From: Ostrinia nubilalis | Lineage: Eukaryota > Arthropoda > Insecta > Lepidoptera > Crambidae | Reading direction: 5' to 3' | NCBI RefSeq assembly: GCF_963855985.1 | Contig: NC_087118.1 | Location: 7,068,001 to 7,132,000 of the forward strand | Length of the DNA stretch: 64,000 nucleotides | In this document: one piece after another, positions 22,614 through 33,290 of the stretch | Layout: each line of letters opens with the position of its first letter | Numbering within the stretch: position 1 is the first letter of the stretch | Position numbers and translations under genes: made by a program | Notes under the pieces: model-generated | Database searches by the model: none | Told to the model about the DNA's origin: nothing | The model's input: the letters and a program-made list of their open reading frames with translations, nothing else

Positions 22614-23263
22614 GTAACTATTACGAGAAAAACTCATTTTTGCAGTTTTCATACTAGTTGCTATTCAAGTAGCCATAAGATAAAAATAATACAAAATACA
22701 TAGGCTTGTGATACCTTTTTAGAATCTCAATTAACCAAGGAAGTTTTTAAGGTAATAGGCACGATGGTCTTTCTACATTTTTTTTACACGATGGCTGATC
22801 AAAAGTGCAAGACAATGAATTAATTTTTCCTTCTTCTCTGCAATTTCTTAAAATGTTCATACTTTTAAACTAGTTTGTTGAACTTTAATATTTTCTTTTG
22901 ATAGCCCAACTATCCTTTGTGATAATAAAAAAAACTAGATTGAAAAGTATCCTCATTTGTAGAAATGGCATGAGAAAAAGCAATCGCAGGTGGCAATTTT
23001 CTAAAAATGCACAAAAACTTAAAAATCTTGAAAACGGTGATATTTTTACTGGGGTCAAAATTGGACGTTAGGGAGACCATGGCGAGGCGTATCGATGGTT
23101 ACAGGGTTATCCATTGTTTTTGGGACACCCTGTATAATTAGTGATCACTTTAAATTAATTTGCTTCAATACTTATTAGGACAAACCTATTAAAATACATT
23201 CAACAATATTAATTTGGTACTAGACCCTATTATTATCTCCATGATTTTAGGTGTTTTTTCGTG

Positions 23264-23372
23264 GAACTGATTTTATATTGTTTGGTGACTTGATTTTGGT
23301 GACAAATCGATTATTTTGGGGACAAACTGTATTATTAAGGAAACAGAAAACGACTTTAATTGGTGACAGCTT
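23264..23372. repeat. GGTGACAAA motif array, copy R
   Basis: Repeats of TTGGTGAC and GGTGACAAAT/GGGGACAAAC at short spacing, the counterpart of the array at 14640-14965. Confidence 0.5.
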
Positions 23373-23387
23373 AAATCATACCCTTTT

Positions 23388-23951
23388 AAAGTCTGTTTTT
23401 TATGACACGCACACTTGTGAATTTGCCAATACCATTAATTTGCACGTTGGACAACCTTATTTATGACTAGCGGCCGCCCGCGACTTCGTACGCGTGGATC
23501 CCGTTTTACCCCCTTCATCTATCTTACGCGGTTTAGATTTTTTCATACAAATGTTTTTTCCCGCTAACTCCCGTTCCCGTTGGAATTTTGCAATATCCTG
23601 TTGTAACTAAGCTTTAAGTTTACTAAGGTACCTGCATGCCAAATTTCAAGAGTCTATCTTACGCGGTTTAGATTTTTTCATACAAATGTTTTTTCCCACT
23701 AACTCCCGTTCCCATGGGAATTTTGCAATATCCTGTTGTAACTAAGCTTTAAGTTCACTAAGGTACCTGCATGCCAAATTTCAAGCGTCTAACTTAAGCG
23801 GTTTAGATTTTTCGTACAAAAGGATTTTCCCGCTAATTCCCGGTCCCGTGGGAATTCCTAAGTATCCTATAACCTGCCCAGGAGTATGAAGAATAATTGT
23901 ACCAAGTTTCGTTAAAATCCGTCAAGTGGTTTTTGTTTCTATAAGGAACAT

Positions 23952-23984
<33 letters not shown>

Positions 23985-24232
23985 AATTTTACTGATTGCA
24001 TTTTTGGCATCAGTATCGATCACTAATCACCCCCTGATAGTTATTTTGAAAATATATTTCATGTACAGAATTGACCTCTCTACAGATTTATTATAAGTAT
24101 AGATATTTACACGTTAATTCCTCTATGCATAATTACAGGAGGGCGCTGCTATCAATACTTTTTGATTTTAGCAAATTAATGGTATTGGCAAATTCACAAG
24201 TGTGCGTGTCATAAAAAACAGACTTTAAAAAT
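23388..24232. mobile_element. Small MITE with 60-bp inverted ends, split by a Helitron
   Basis: Ends read TTTAAAGTCTGTTTTTTATG and its complement. About 60 bp at 23388-23447 pairs with about 24172-24232. Removing the Helitron leaves a unit of about 210 bp inserted in copy R at a T/A-rich site. No coding. Confidence 0.7.
23467..24103 (-). mobile_element. Non-autonomous Helitron, copy 2
   Basis: Same ends as copy 1 (minus strand TC...CTAG) between A and T. 637 bp with the same tandem monomers and a shorter CAGA run (23950-23983). Inserted in the MITE. Confidence 0.85.
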
Positions 24233-24632
24233 GCTACGGTATGTATTATCTGTATCGGTATCAACTTTCTAACTTCTTATAAAAAATGGTGGCCATCAAG
24301 AAAATGGTGGATATCAAATTTTTCGTATCGATTTTCTCGTTAATTATTCGTCGCATTTGGTTCGTATTAATATATTTGTGAGGTACATCTCAGGTACTAA
24401 ATAATGATAAATATTAGAATACCATAACTTGCCTGTTTCGTCCAATTTCAGCATACACCCGCCAACCTGATATCAGGTTGGCGGCTCATTTTGTAATAGT
24501 AATTGTTCCCGTCTTAGCGAAGTACAAAATAAATAACTAAAGGTACACCAAGGTACACCTCAGGTATTAATTAATCATATTTATTTTATTCATTTCTGTG
24601 ATCATACACCCGCCATTCTGACGTTCACCTAA

Positions 24633-26102
24633 TTTTGGGCACAAAAACCAGTTCCGTTTATAAAGTACTTATTACATTATATGTTTTTTAACTATTTTAA
24701 ACATTGCTCTTACTCCTTGTGTACACTTAAATTTAATAAAAAACCTTTAAAACGTTATTTTTGTATTATTTATAATTTTTGTTAGGAACCCCTAAAAAAG
24801 GCACTTTTAAAAATTTTCAAACACCGGTAGAGGCCTGAAGATGACAGATATTTGAATAAATTTAATGATAATCGTAATCTACGTGTCAAAACGCAACTTT
24901 CGACACCTCTTGCGTAGCTGTAGCTTAAAAAAAAAATTTCCCATACATGGACGGGACACCCTACTGTACCTTGTAAATATTTTCGATGGAAGTCACGTCC
25001 ATTTTCAACCGACTTCAAAAAAAGGAGGAGGTTCTCAATTCGACCCGTATGTTTTTTTTTATAATAGATATTCTAGGCTACGGCTTCTTCATCAATCATA
25101 AATCATCACATCACAATTTTAAAAAGAAAACCGAGACCAACACAAACAGCTGTTTGTACTGTGTGAGATATTGTTTTACTTTTTTGACGGTTCATAGCTT
25201 GTCTCTGACAATTCACAACTTGCCTCGTTTTTTTTTTTTGTTTTTTTTTTTGCTGATACAATACTTCTATTTTTTTTGACGGGTAATCATCATAATATCA
25301 TGAAAGTTTAAAATATTATCTTGTCTCGGGTCATGTAAGTTCGTTGGAGTAGGTACTTTGTAATAAATTATGATATTTTTTGTCTAATAACCTTAAATAG
25401 ATATAAGTAGGTATTTACTAATATTTGATGTTTGTACAGATTTAGTTTTAAGACCTTTTTAAACGCTTAGTTTGCAAATAATTAAATGAATATGTAATTT
25501 CAAATTGACAATGTGAGCGCTTAGGATTTATCTGTAAGCTCACTTGCATTTAAAGTAAATAAATAAATCTATATACCTACTTTACTATAATAAATCTATC
25601 ATTTTCAGCCACCATAATAAACCTGTATTATGGTGCAATTATTTTATGAAACTCAAACACACAACGATACCAGGAGGATAGATATACTTTAAGACCACTT
25701 ATGAATTTCACAACTTCCATTTTTGAATATTTTCTACGTGACAATAAATTATTATCTTGTCTCGTGTCGTTGTATGGAACTCTTTAATAACAGACTGATA
25801 CTTTGTACTAAAACTCTTTAATAATACACTGATACTTGATTTAATAACACACTGATACTTGGTACTAATAATAATCTCCGAGTTCATTATTACGTGAATA
25901 TAAATGAAGTTTGTTTATTATTCCATATTAGCAATTCACTACTTGCTTTGTTTATTGTATATTAGCAATTCACTACTTGCTTTGTTTATTATTTATGATT
26001 ATATACCCAATCAGATTATCATAATTTCTTGACAATATACTATCTTGTCTCGTTTTATAGGTAGCATTAATGCAAACAGGAGGTAACCTACTCATATTAT
26101 GT
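24633..26102. other. AT-rich interval with small tandem repeats, no gene recognised
   Basis: No coding sequence recognised. It contains a repeat common in moths (TTTCAACCGACTTCAAAAAA, near 25002-25021), degenerate repeats of TTTAATAA(C/T)A(C/G)ACTGATACTT at 25780-25862, and a near-perfect direct duplication of about 31 bp (TATTAGCAATTCACTACTTG...) at 25927-25987. Confidence 0.6.
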
Positions 26103-26131
26103 ATAATAATAATAATAATAATAATAATAAA
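26103..26131. repeat. (TAA)n 3' tail of the CR1-like LINE
   Basis: Nine or more ATA/TAA units at the element's 3' end. Confidence 0.85.
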
Positions 26132-26369
26132 GCATTTATTTCTTTCTTTCACAATCCAATAATACAGTGAAACACAAATTGCTATGTACTAATTGAACAG
26201 GGTAAGATTTGTGGTAAGATTGTGAGAGAACTGGAGTCTGAACTAGGCGAGAAGCCTGTACTACAGAGCGCCAGTACTCTCCTCTCTCGATAATGGCCGG
26301 AGCACATAGAATTTATTAAAGTTATTTTAAAACTAGACAAAAAACTAGACGAGTATTGAAAGAGAGTGT

Positions 26370-26515
26370 GTATAAGGTGAAGTGTAAGTGATGTGAGAGT
26401 GAGTGTAATGAGAGTGTGGGTGTATGTGAGTGAAGGTGTATGTGAGTGTAGGTGTATGTAAGTGTGAGTGTATGTGAGTGTAGGTGTATGTGAGTGAGTG
26501 TGCGTGTGTGTTAGT
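26370..26515. repeat. GTGTATGTGAGTG-type minisatellite
   Basis: Degenerate tandem units of about 10-18 bp (GTGTATGTGAGTGTAG) in the 3' UTR of the LINE. Confidence 0.75.
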
Positions 26516-26540
26516 AATGAACCATCTGCCCATATTACAG

Positions 26541-29294
26541 TTACCTAATTGGTTGAAGCAGGTTTTCCGTTTCAGCATACGTCAAGGATTGCAAGTAATT
26601 TGAGACCTTGTACTTACAATAAAATTTTGGCAAGGAGTGGAGATCTAAATTATGGTGAAGAGCATTATACAAAGAAGGACCCAAGAAACAGTAGAAGCGA
26701 TGAGAGAAGTAAGTTTTAAAAGAAGAAGAGGGAACTACCAGGTGATTACGTCGGACAACGGAGGGATCGAAATTTGCTAGATGGTGTTGTTTTAAGACAA
26801 TATACAAGATGAAGAGTTGGCGGACGGTTAAAACTTGGCAGTATTGAAAGAGCTCATACGTAGGGAAAAGCAGCGGTTTGAAGGTGCAAATTTTAAGGAT
26901 GGCCCTTTGAGCTCGTTCCAGCTTTATCAGGACAGTCTTGCAGGCACCTCCCCAAGAGGTTATGCAATAAATCAAAAGTGACTGGCAGAGGGCTACATAG
27001 ACTGTCCTGACAAGGCTGGGGTCTGCTACGTGGCGAAGCCTACGAAAGACAAACATAAGCTTGCGGAGTCTCCCGGCTGTAGCTACGATATGGGATTTAA
27101 AAGTTAGTCTCGAATCTATTGTTATGCCTAGATATTTAATTTCATCAGTCGAAGACAGTGGTGAACAGTTACAAGGTAGGTCAGATAGAAGGGGGTGAGT
27201 ATGGGCAATTAATCGAAGACCACTAAGGGTATTTGTTGGAATTTTGTTAATAGAGAACGTCACATAATGGGTTTTTTTTACGTTGAGCGTTAGAAGGTTT
27301 TTTTGTAACCATAAGGAGACTTGGTGAAATCCATACTGTGCTCGCCGGAAGGTGTCACCCCATGAGTCGGCAGCAAATACGAGGGCTGTGTCATCGGCAA
27401 AGGAAATAATTTTACAGTTTGGGATGGGAAGGGAGCAGAGATCGTTGATGTACACCAGGAAAAGCGTGGGGCCAAGAATGCTTCCCTGGGGAACACCGTA
27501 CTCTATAGGGACCTCAGAACTCACATTTCCGTCTATTACGACCGACTGAGAGCGACCTGTAAAGTAACTGCGGAATAGAGAAAGCTGGTTGCCTCTAACA
27601 CCCATCACCTCCAATTTGGCCAGCAGGATGGGGATGGAAACCGTATCAAAAGCCTTGGCCAGGTCTAGGAAGATCGAAAGACATTTCTTGCCCCTGTCCA
27701 GATTTCTAGAGACGTGGTCGGTTAGTTCATGAACCGCATCAGCTGTGGATTTACCCTGTCTAAAGCCGTGTTGACCAGGAGACAAGAAATCCCGCTCCTC
27801 AATGAATTTGATCAGTCTGTTGTTTATTAACCGCTCTAAGATTTTTGACAAGGCTGGCAGAACCGATATAGGACGGTAGTTATTGACACGGTTTCGATCC
27901 CCAGACTTGTAGATTGGGTGAACTAGTGCCTTTTTAAAAGCATCCGGAAAGCAACCTGAGGAAAGGCAGAGGTTGCAGATGTGTGCAATAGGAGGGACTA
28001 GCTGGTCCTTACAGCGCCTCAAGAGGGTGGTAGGGATATTATCCCAACCAACTGCGCACTCCTCCCTGAGGGATAATAGGAGGGTTTCAACCTCTGCGGT
28101 AGAGGCACTCAGGAGAACGAAAGATTGACAGGCAGGAGACGAAGAAGAAACAGGAGGTGTAGGAGAAGAGGAGGGAGGACTGGAATTATTTGAAAGAATT
28201 TCTTCGGCGAGGGACCTACCAATGCCTGCGAAGAAAGAGTTAACGTGCTCAACAGCTTGATTTGGAGTGGGCATACAAGAAAGGAGGTCAGTAGAACTTG
28301 AGTTTGTTTTTTTGATATTAGAAACTTCTTTGATGGCGTTCCATAGTCTTTTGTTATTAGAACCCGCCTTAACAATGAGATTCCTATCATGTGCAATTTT
28401 GATTTTTTTGAGTAAAGAGTTACAAAAGTTACGGTAGCGAATATAGGTCTTACGAAGGATTTCATTGTTAGGCTCATTTCTGAGTCTCTTGTGCATGTTA
28501 TCCCTGTTTTGGATACACCTCAATAGACCTGGGGTGATCCAAGGTTTAAGGATTCTACGACGTCGAGGGACAGTAAGAGCTCGAATGTGCTGTGCAATAG
28601 CAGTTTGAAGTTTGGATATTAGGAGATTAGTAGCAATATTAGGGTCAGAAAGCTGAAGAATGGGCGAAAAATCAATGTTTTTTATAGATTCACAAGTTTC
28701 AGGGTAATTAACTTTTTTAATTTTGATGGTGCCAGGGTTTCCGATTTTGGACTGAATAGCGAGGAGGACTGCATCATGATCAGTTACAGTAGACTGGATA
28801 ACCAAACACTGGGCAGGTGACGAAGTTTTGAGAATGACATGATCAAGACAGGCAGAACTGCGGGTCGGTAAGGTGTGAGCTGGAAGGAGACCGTGAAAGG
28901 CAAGTACGTTAAGGTAATCCTCAGAGTCTGGGTCTGACTTAGGTGATGAGATCAAGTTGATGTTAATATCGCCCATGACAATTATATTTTTACATGATTT
29001 AAGTGGCAGTAAAATCGGGTCTAGGGAAAGTATAAAGTTTTGGGCGCTTCGGAAAGCACACGGACGGTAGATAGCTAAAATCGCAGTTTCGTCGTTTATA
29101 GTAATTAAAAGACAGCTGGCATCTGCTATGTTGGGCTCCGATATTGTGACTCGAGGTATTACATTATTGTAGTAGACAATAACACCATCGTTTTGGTTTA
29201 CAGGGTTCGAAGAGGAGTAGAACGAGAAACCATCGAGGTTAGGAATAGGGGGATTACTTAAAAGCCAGCACTCAGTTAATATAATGAAATCCAA
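26541..29294 (-). CDS. CR1-like ORF2: endonuclease and reverse transcriptase
   Basis: 917 residues counted from a TTG, but the frame is open upstream to about 29530 and encodes LKILSQNIRSI, the start of the apurinic-type endonuclease, so the real N-terminus is earlier. No ATG is seen in that extension. Motifs: endonuclease VMGDININL (near residue 106) and TVTDHDAV (near 173); RT with NNYRPISVLP, GVPQGSILGP and SFADDTALV (near 631). It ends after the thumb-like region with no RNase H. The product would nick target DNA and prime reverse transcription there. No internal stop or frameshift was seen, so it may be functional or very recently so. Confidence 0.88.
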   Translation of the reverse strand: MDFIILTECWLLSNPPIPNLDGFSFYSSSNPVNQNDGVIVYYNNVIPRVTISEPNIADASCLLITINDETAILAIYRPCAFRSAQNFILSLDPILLPLKSCKNIIVMGDININLISSPKSDPDSEDYLNVLAFHGLLPAHTLPTRSSACLDHVILKTSSPAQCLVIQSTVTDHDAVLLAIQSKIGNPGTIKIKKVNYPETCESIKNIDFSPILQLSDPNIATNLLISKLQTAIAQHIRALTVPRRRRILKPWITPGLLRCIQNRDNMHKRLRNEPNNEILRKTYIRYRNFCNSLLKKIKIAHDRNLIVKAGSNNKRLWNAIKEVSNIKKTNSSSTDLLSCMPTPNQAVEHVNSFFAGIGRSLAEEILSNNSSPPSSSPTPPVSSSSPACQSFVLLSASTAEVETLLLSLREECAVGWDNIPTTLLRRCKDQLVPPIAHICNLCLSSGCFPDAFKKALVHPIYKSGDRNRVNNYRPISVLPALSKILERLINNRLIKFIEERDFLSPGQHGFRQGKSTADAVHELTDHVSRNLDRGKKCLSIFLDLAKAFDTVSIPILLAKLEVMGVRGNQLSLFRSYFTGRSQSVVIDGNVSSEVPIEYGVPQGSILGPTLFLVYINDLCSLPIPNCKIISFADDTALVFAADSWGDTFRRAQYGFHQVSLWLQKNLLTLNVKKTHYVTFSINKIPTNTLSGLRLIAHTHPLLSDLPCNCSPLSSTDEIKYLGITIDSRLTFKSHIVATAGRLRKLMFVFRRLRHVADPSLVRTVYVALCQSLLIYCITSWGGACKTVLIKLERAQRAILKICTFKPLLFPTYELFQYCQVLTVRQLFILYIVLKQHHLANFDPSVVRRNHLVVPSSSFKTYFSHRFYCFLGPSLYNALHHNLDLHSLPKFYCKYKVSNYLQSLTYAETENLLQPIR

Positions 29295-29975
29295 ATCAAT
29301 ATCGAGGTTACTAAGTAATGTGTAAAAACTATTTATATTGGCTGATATGCTACGTATGTTTTGGGATAGTATTTTGAGTGTCTTATTTGATGAGTTTTTA
29401 GGGAAATAAGTGTGAACTTGTGTGGAGTCGCAAGTTGAGGTAGAGCAAACAGAAACACTATCAATGTTGGTAATTAAGTCATTTTGACCGTTGAATTTTG
29501 ATGTTAAAAATAATAGGTGCAGTTACGAGGATCGGGGCCACACGTTGAGGAGTCTTTAGTGTAATATTTCTATAATAAAAGTATGTATATAAGCTCAAAT
29601 AGCAAAAAGTAGTCGTTACATCGCTTTGGTTATAATATATTGTTTTTTTGTTTTTGGATAAGTAATTAACGTATGAGCTATTAATGATTGTTTCAGAACT
29701 GGTTAACAAATAAAGGTCGATATTTTTTACTAGTGGAAGTAGTCGAGTGTATGAAAGTGGATGCGATATGCTAATCGAATAAGTAAGTAGTGTAGGGCAG
29801 CGGGTTAGAAAAATGAGTTGAGGTGAGTATTGTGAGTTGAGGATGAGAAGTGTGTTGTTGAGTATACAGGTTTTATTGAAACTTAATATTGTAAATATGA
29901 AACAAAATTTAGGATAATATACACAAATAACAGCGAGTAAGGCAGAAACAAGTGTAAAGTAGCAGACGTCTAAAG

Positions 29976-30887
29976 TTAGTTTTTTGACCTGAGTTCAGTT
30001 AATTGGGCTTCATTAGAGAGGACTATAAATTTGGCATTATCTTCTTTGCGCAGCAGGACTCTTCCATTTGCCGTCCAGCAGTGTTGGTAATTTTCCGCCT
30101 TGGCAAACTCACGGCCCAAGTAAAAAAGTCTGCGGGCATGGGCGGTAAGGTTTTCCGAAATGAAGATGTTTTGTAGCGGAAATTCGGGTCCTAGAACGGT
30201 TGAGTTCAGCCTCTTTCCTGAGCCAGATTGGTTATAGTGTCTGAAGGCTTTCAATAGTCGGTTTTTCAGGATGACCGAGTTAAGCGTGATGAGGATGGTT
30301 TTGCTATCTTGCTTGGCGGGAAGGCAGCGAATGTCGTAGACATCGGATTGTAAAACTTCCACGGACAGTTCAGTAAAGATACGGGTGGAGACACGGAGGA
30401 GGTCGTCTTGTGGAAGAGACCTCTTAAGCGGGAGGTTACGGATTTCTAACGAGCTAGCTCGTGAGAAACGCTCGATCTCTTCAGTTCTGTCCTCCACACC
30501 CGACAGCCGGCCGTCGAAAGCCTTTGTTTTGGCCTGGTAGGTATTGAACTGAGAGCTAAAATCGTCATATTTTTGTGATAAGAAATCAATTGATTTTTCA
30601 ATTTCGGCGTTAGAAGCGAGAAGTTCAGTATTTTGTCGCTTAATGTCGTTCACGGAGTCGAGTATACCGGCCAGTTTGCTGTCTGTTTCTTGTTTCCATG
30701 ACGTCAACGAGTTAATAAATTTGTCTAATTTTGATTCTTCTGTGATTAAGTCACCACAGTTGCAGCGACGTCGTTTGACGGTACGGAGGGTGATGTGGTC
30801 GCCGGGACTCATATCATCGTTGCTCTGATGGAGGTCCGGGGCCGACCCGTAAGTTGGATTTTGATTATCTACAGGAGATCGTAGCAT
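29976..30887 (-). CDS. CR1-like ORF1 (coiled coil plus baculovirus FP-like domain)
   Basis: 303 residues from an ATG. A Cys pair (RRCNCG) near residue 43 is followed by a heptad-rich coiled coil (about 55-140). Then comes a conserved block beginning LEIRNLPLKRSLPQ and containing ILKNRLLKAFR, similar to the FP25-like domain of CR1-type ORF1 proteins. Such proteins bind the LINE RNA. It lies about 440 bp upstream of the open start of ORF2 on the same strand. Confidence 0.8.
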   Translation of the reverse strand: MLRSPVDNQNPTYGSAPDLHQSNDDMSPGDHITLRTVKRRRCNCGDLITEESKLDKFINSLTSWKQETDSKLAGILDSVNDIKRQNTELLASNAEIEKSIDFLSQKYDDFSSQFNTYQAKTKAFDGRLSGVEDRTEEIERFSRASSLEIRNLPLKRSLPQDDLLRVSTRIFTELSVEVLQSDVYDIRCLPAKQDSKTILITLNSVILKNRLLKAFRHYNQSGSGKRLNSTVLGPEFPLQNIFISENLTAHARRLFYLGREFAKAENYQHCWTANGRVLLRKEDNAKFIVLSNEAQLTELRSKN

Positions 30888-31319
30888 TGTCGTACCTCAA
30901 GACGATGTGTAGGCCTATTTAAGTCCGTCGGCAGAGCGACTCGCGCCGTGTCTGAGTCACGAGTTGAGGGCGGGGTCTCCCCGTGTGATTCCTGCTCCTG
31001 CGCCGGTGGGCGGGGCAGGCCAATCGCAGCGGTGACGCGTTGCGCGGGGGAAGGTCAAGGCGCAGGGCCGCACGTACGGAAGTATAACTGGCACACTCAC
31101 TTGACCGCTAGCCTTGTCTAGCGAAGGAGCGGCGAACTCCGTGCGAAGTCTGCACTCCTGGTACTTTGCACTTATTTAATTGGATTGTTTTTCGAACGAT
31201 TTTATTAAATAAATTTAACGCGGAGCTAGTTAAGACACGTCTGCTCGGCCAGACATCCAGAGGGGAGAGTATATTTCATTGTAGTGAAACAATTTAATTC
31301 GTTCAGGAATACGATCATT
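30888..31319 (-). promoter_or_regulatory. GC-rich 5' leader of the CR1-like LINE
   Basis: Upstream of ORF1 the base composition rises (CGCGCCGTG, GGGGCGGGC-like tracts), as in LINE internal promoters. No TATA box is apparent. Role by position only. Confidence 0.4.
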
Positions 31320-31323
31320 GTAT

Positions 31324-32691
31324 TGCAACGGGGCGTCTTAGCTAGCTCAGTCTGACACCCCGCTGTTTAGTACTAAGTCCCAGTTCGCCTTCTGCGATGA
31401 GGGATGTGTACCTGTCCAGGATGCCTACAGGGATATTTGACCAAGGAAACGCACAATCAATAACACAATGGCACTTTGTAATTCAGGTTCCACAATAGTT
31501 TACTTATTCTAGTTTCACTGACTCTAAATTACTATTATTTAAATAACGAGCAAGTTATTCCACAATTGCAAATGTACTATGACAAGAGGGATAGCGACGT
31601 GCCCGGTTCACGTCCCGAAACTAGTTTTCGTATCCGCGAGAGGGGCGGCGCCCTGTGCGAGGTTTATCGAGTGTTAGTCTGGATACTTATAACTAGGGGG
31701 GTAGGATGTGATCCGATTAGCTCGAGCCAGAGACCGAAGCCTCGATAGTGAGCGCGACCACTGGGGAAAGGCGTTGGACCTACGGGGCGAGGGGGTGTGA
31801 AGTTCAGGAAGGGTAGCAGCAGGATTGCTACCGCAGGTCGGGAATGAGTATCGCATGCACTACTCGGTAAGGACGAGAACCGGTTGGCTATCAACGATAG
31901 AACGTCTCGACACGACGCTTTATGGCGCCGCGGATTAGTGACGAGGTATCGGATCAAGCCAGAGTCGAACAGTCAAGGTTAGTGGGAACAATGTGGATAG
32001 CTATTCGCTAGGGACTCTGTGCAATGCAGCCGAGGGAACGATAGACGCGCGCGCGAACGTCAGGCTGTTGCAATGGCTCCCGAGCGAATGCTAGGCGCCC
32101 TTTTTTTTTTTTTTTTTTTGAAGGGACGCGCGCTGGTAGCTTGAGGAGCTTTTCCAGCTTCACCGGGCAGAGTGGCGAGTACAGAAGGTACTCTAGCCGT
32201 TTGGCGATCGTCGGTGCGCGTGCCGACGAGGCCGAGTGTGGGCTCGTCCGCGTCGGTCGCAGACCGACGTTCGCGATCGGGCCGTATCGAGCGCATAAGG
32301 CGCCCGATCAGTGGCGAACCCAATTAGAGGGTTGCCCACCGCGGTGTTGGACCAAAGTCCAGCCTACGGCGGGCTCACTCTAAGTGGGCCCGATGGAGGG
32401 GACTACGGACGCGGCCTGAGGGCGCCACGGTAGGCTCGGACCTCGGCTCAGGCCGTGTCCGGGGGACGGATAGGGGAGAACCGGCCCGGTACATGTCTGT
32501 ACCGTCCGAAATGGAAAGCAGGGCCTCGTACTCGCCGGCGAGTACGGTGTAACGAGCTAGCTAGGCGCCCGCGGTCGCCGCCGTCTCTTATATTAGCTCG
32601 GTCCGTGCGGCGTGCGGCCGCGCAGCCGTAGGGTTGTCAAAATCTCTGTGCTGGGTGCTAGGGCTGTCGATGCGTCGCGGGGCGCGTCACA
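31324..32691 (-). repeat. G3 3' LTR (with insert)
   Basis: 1368 bp, that is 898 bp of LTR plus a 470-bp insertion including its duplication. Ends TG...CA; the purine tract TCCTCCCTTG (plus strand) lies directly outside at 32692. Confidence 0.9.
32101..32560 (-). mobile_element. Retroposed GC-rich insert in the G3 LTR (SINE or truncated LINE end)
   Basis: Begins with a run of about 19 T (poly-A on the minus strand) and is flanked by an exact 11-bp repeat GCTAGGCGCCC (32090-32100 and 32560-32570). The sister LTR at 38148 has the site once. Long duplication plus poly-A indicates LINE-style target priming. The body is GC-rich, lacks a long frame and is not a family I recognise. Confidence 0.8.
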
Positions 32692-32919
32692 TCCTCCCTT
32701 GTTTTGGAGATTTTTACCTGGAAAAATCACAAGTCTGGTACATAAAGGTTCTACATGAACAACTATAATTCATGTTAATAATAAGTTATTTTTGGGTAAC
32801 TTCATAACGAGTAAAAATTAAAATATAAAACATGACTGAACTTGTACTTGATCATTAGCCCAATAATAACTGTTTATTTAAAACATGACAGTGCATTTAT
32901 TTACTTATAATAATATTAG

Positions 32920-33290
32920 CTAACTTGGTCTTGAAACAATGTTATTGAGATACCTTTAATTTTTTTTGCTTATAATGAGCTAATTAAACGCTAATTTTAG
33001 CTAACTTAGTTTTGAAACAATATTATTAAGATACCTTTAATTATTATTTTTTTTTTTTACAATGAACTAATTAACCGCTAATTTTAGTTACCTTAGTTTT
33101 GAAACAATGTTATTAAAATACCTTTAATTTTTTTTGCTTACAATGAACTAATTAAACGCTAATTTTAGCTAACTACCTTTAATATTTTGTTTACAATGAA
33201 CTAATTAAACGTTAATTTTAGCTAGCTTAGTTTTGAAACAATTTTATTAAGATACCTTTGGCCTTTTGTTTACAATTAACCAATGAACTA
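32920..33290. repeat. About 80-bp tandem repeats in the G3 3' region
   Basis: Four to five degenerate units built on AACGCTAATTTTAGCTAAC, TTGAAACAATNTTATTAAG and ATACCTTTAATTTTTTTTGC. One unit carries an internal deletion. Confidence 0.75.

Larger units (their letters stand above)
15145..23134. mobile_element. Fold-back element FB3, split by a BEL/Pao insertion
   Basis: Ends TACAGGGTGTCCCAAAAAC and complement with TA on both sides (15143-15144, 23135-23136). Without the BEL insertion it is about 1.87 kb. The left arm (15145 to about 15950) pairs with about 16210-16498 plus 22619-23134. The inner part of both arms and the loop consist of RTE-type LINE sequence. It encodes nothing of its own. 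Confidence 0.85.
23137..24632 (-). mobile_element. Candidate two-gene element, copy R (internally deleted, inverted)
   Basis: The reverse complement runs colinear with copy L. It covers the last codons of gene 1 with a changed upstream sequence, the spacer with the palindrome (24461-24482), then jumps directly to sequence equivalent to 14436 onward and to the GGTGACA-type array (23264-23372). Gene 2 and its surroundings (about 2.27 kb in L) are absent. A small MITE and a Helitron interrupt it. It abuts FB3 on the left, as copy L does on the other side. Confidence 0.6.
26103..31319 (-). mobile_element. CR1-like non-LTR retrotransposon, near full length
   Basis: Minus-strand LINE with a GC-rich 5' leader (about 30888-31319), ORF1, ORF2, a 3' UTR with a GTGTATGTGAGTG-type minisatellite and a (TTA)n tail at 26103-26131. 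The 5' boundary is uncertain because the G3 element inserted at 31320. CR1-type placement rests on the ORF1 domain, an endonuclease/RT without RNase H, and the short-repeat tail. Confidence 0.85.
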
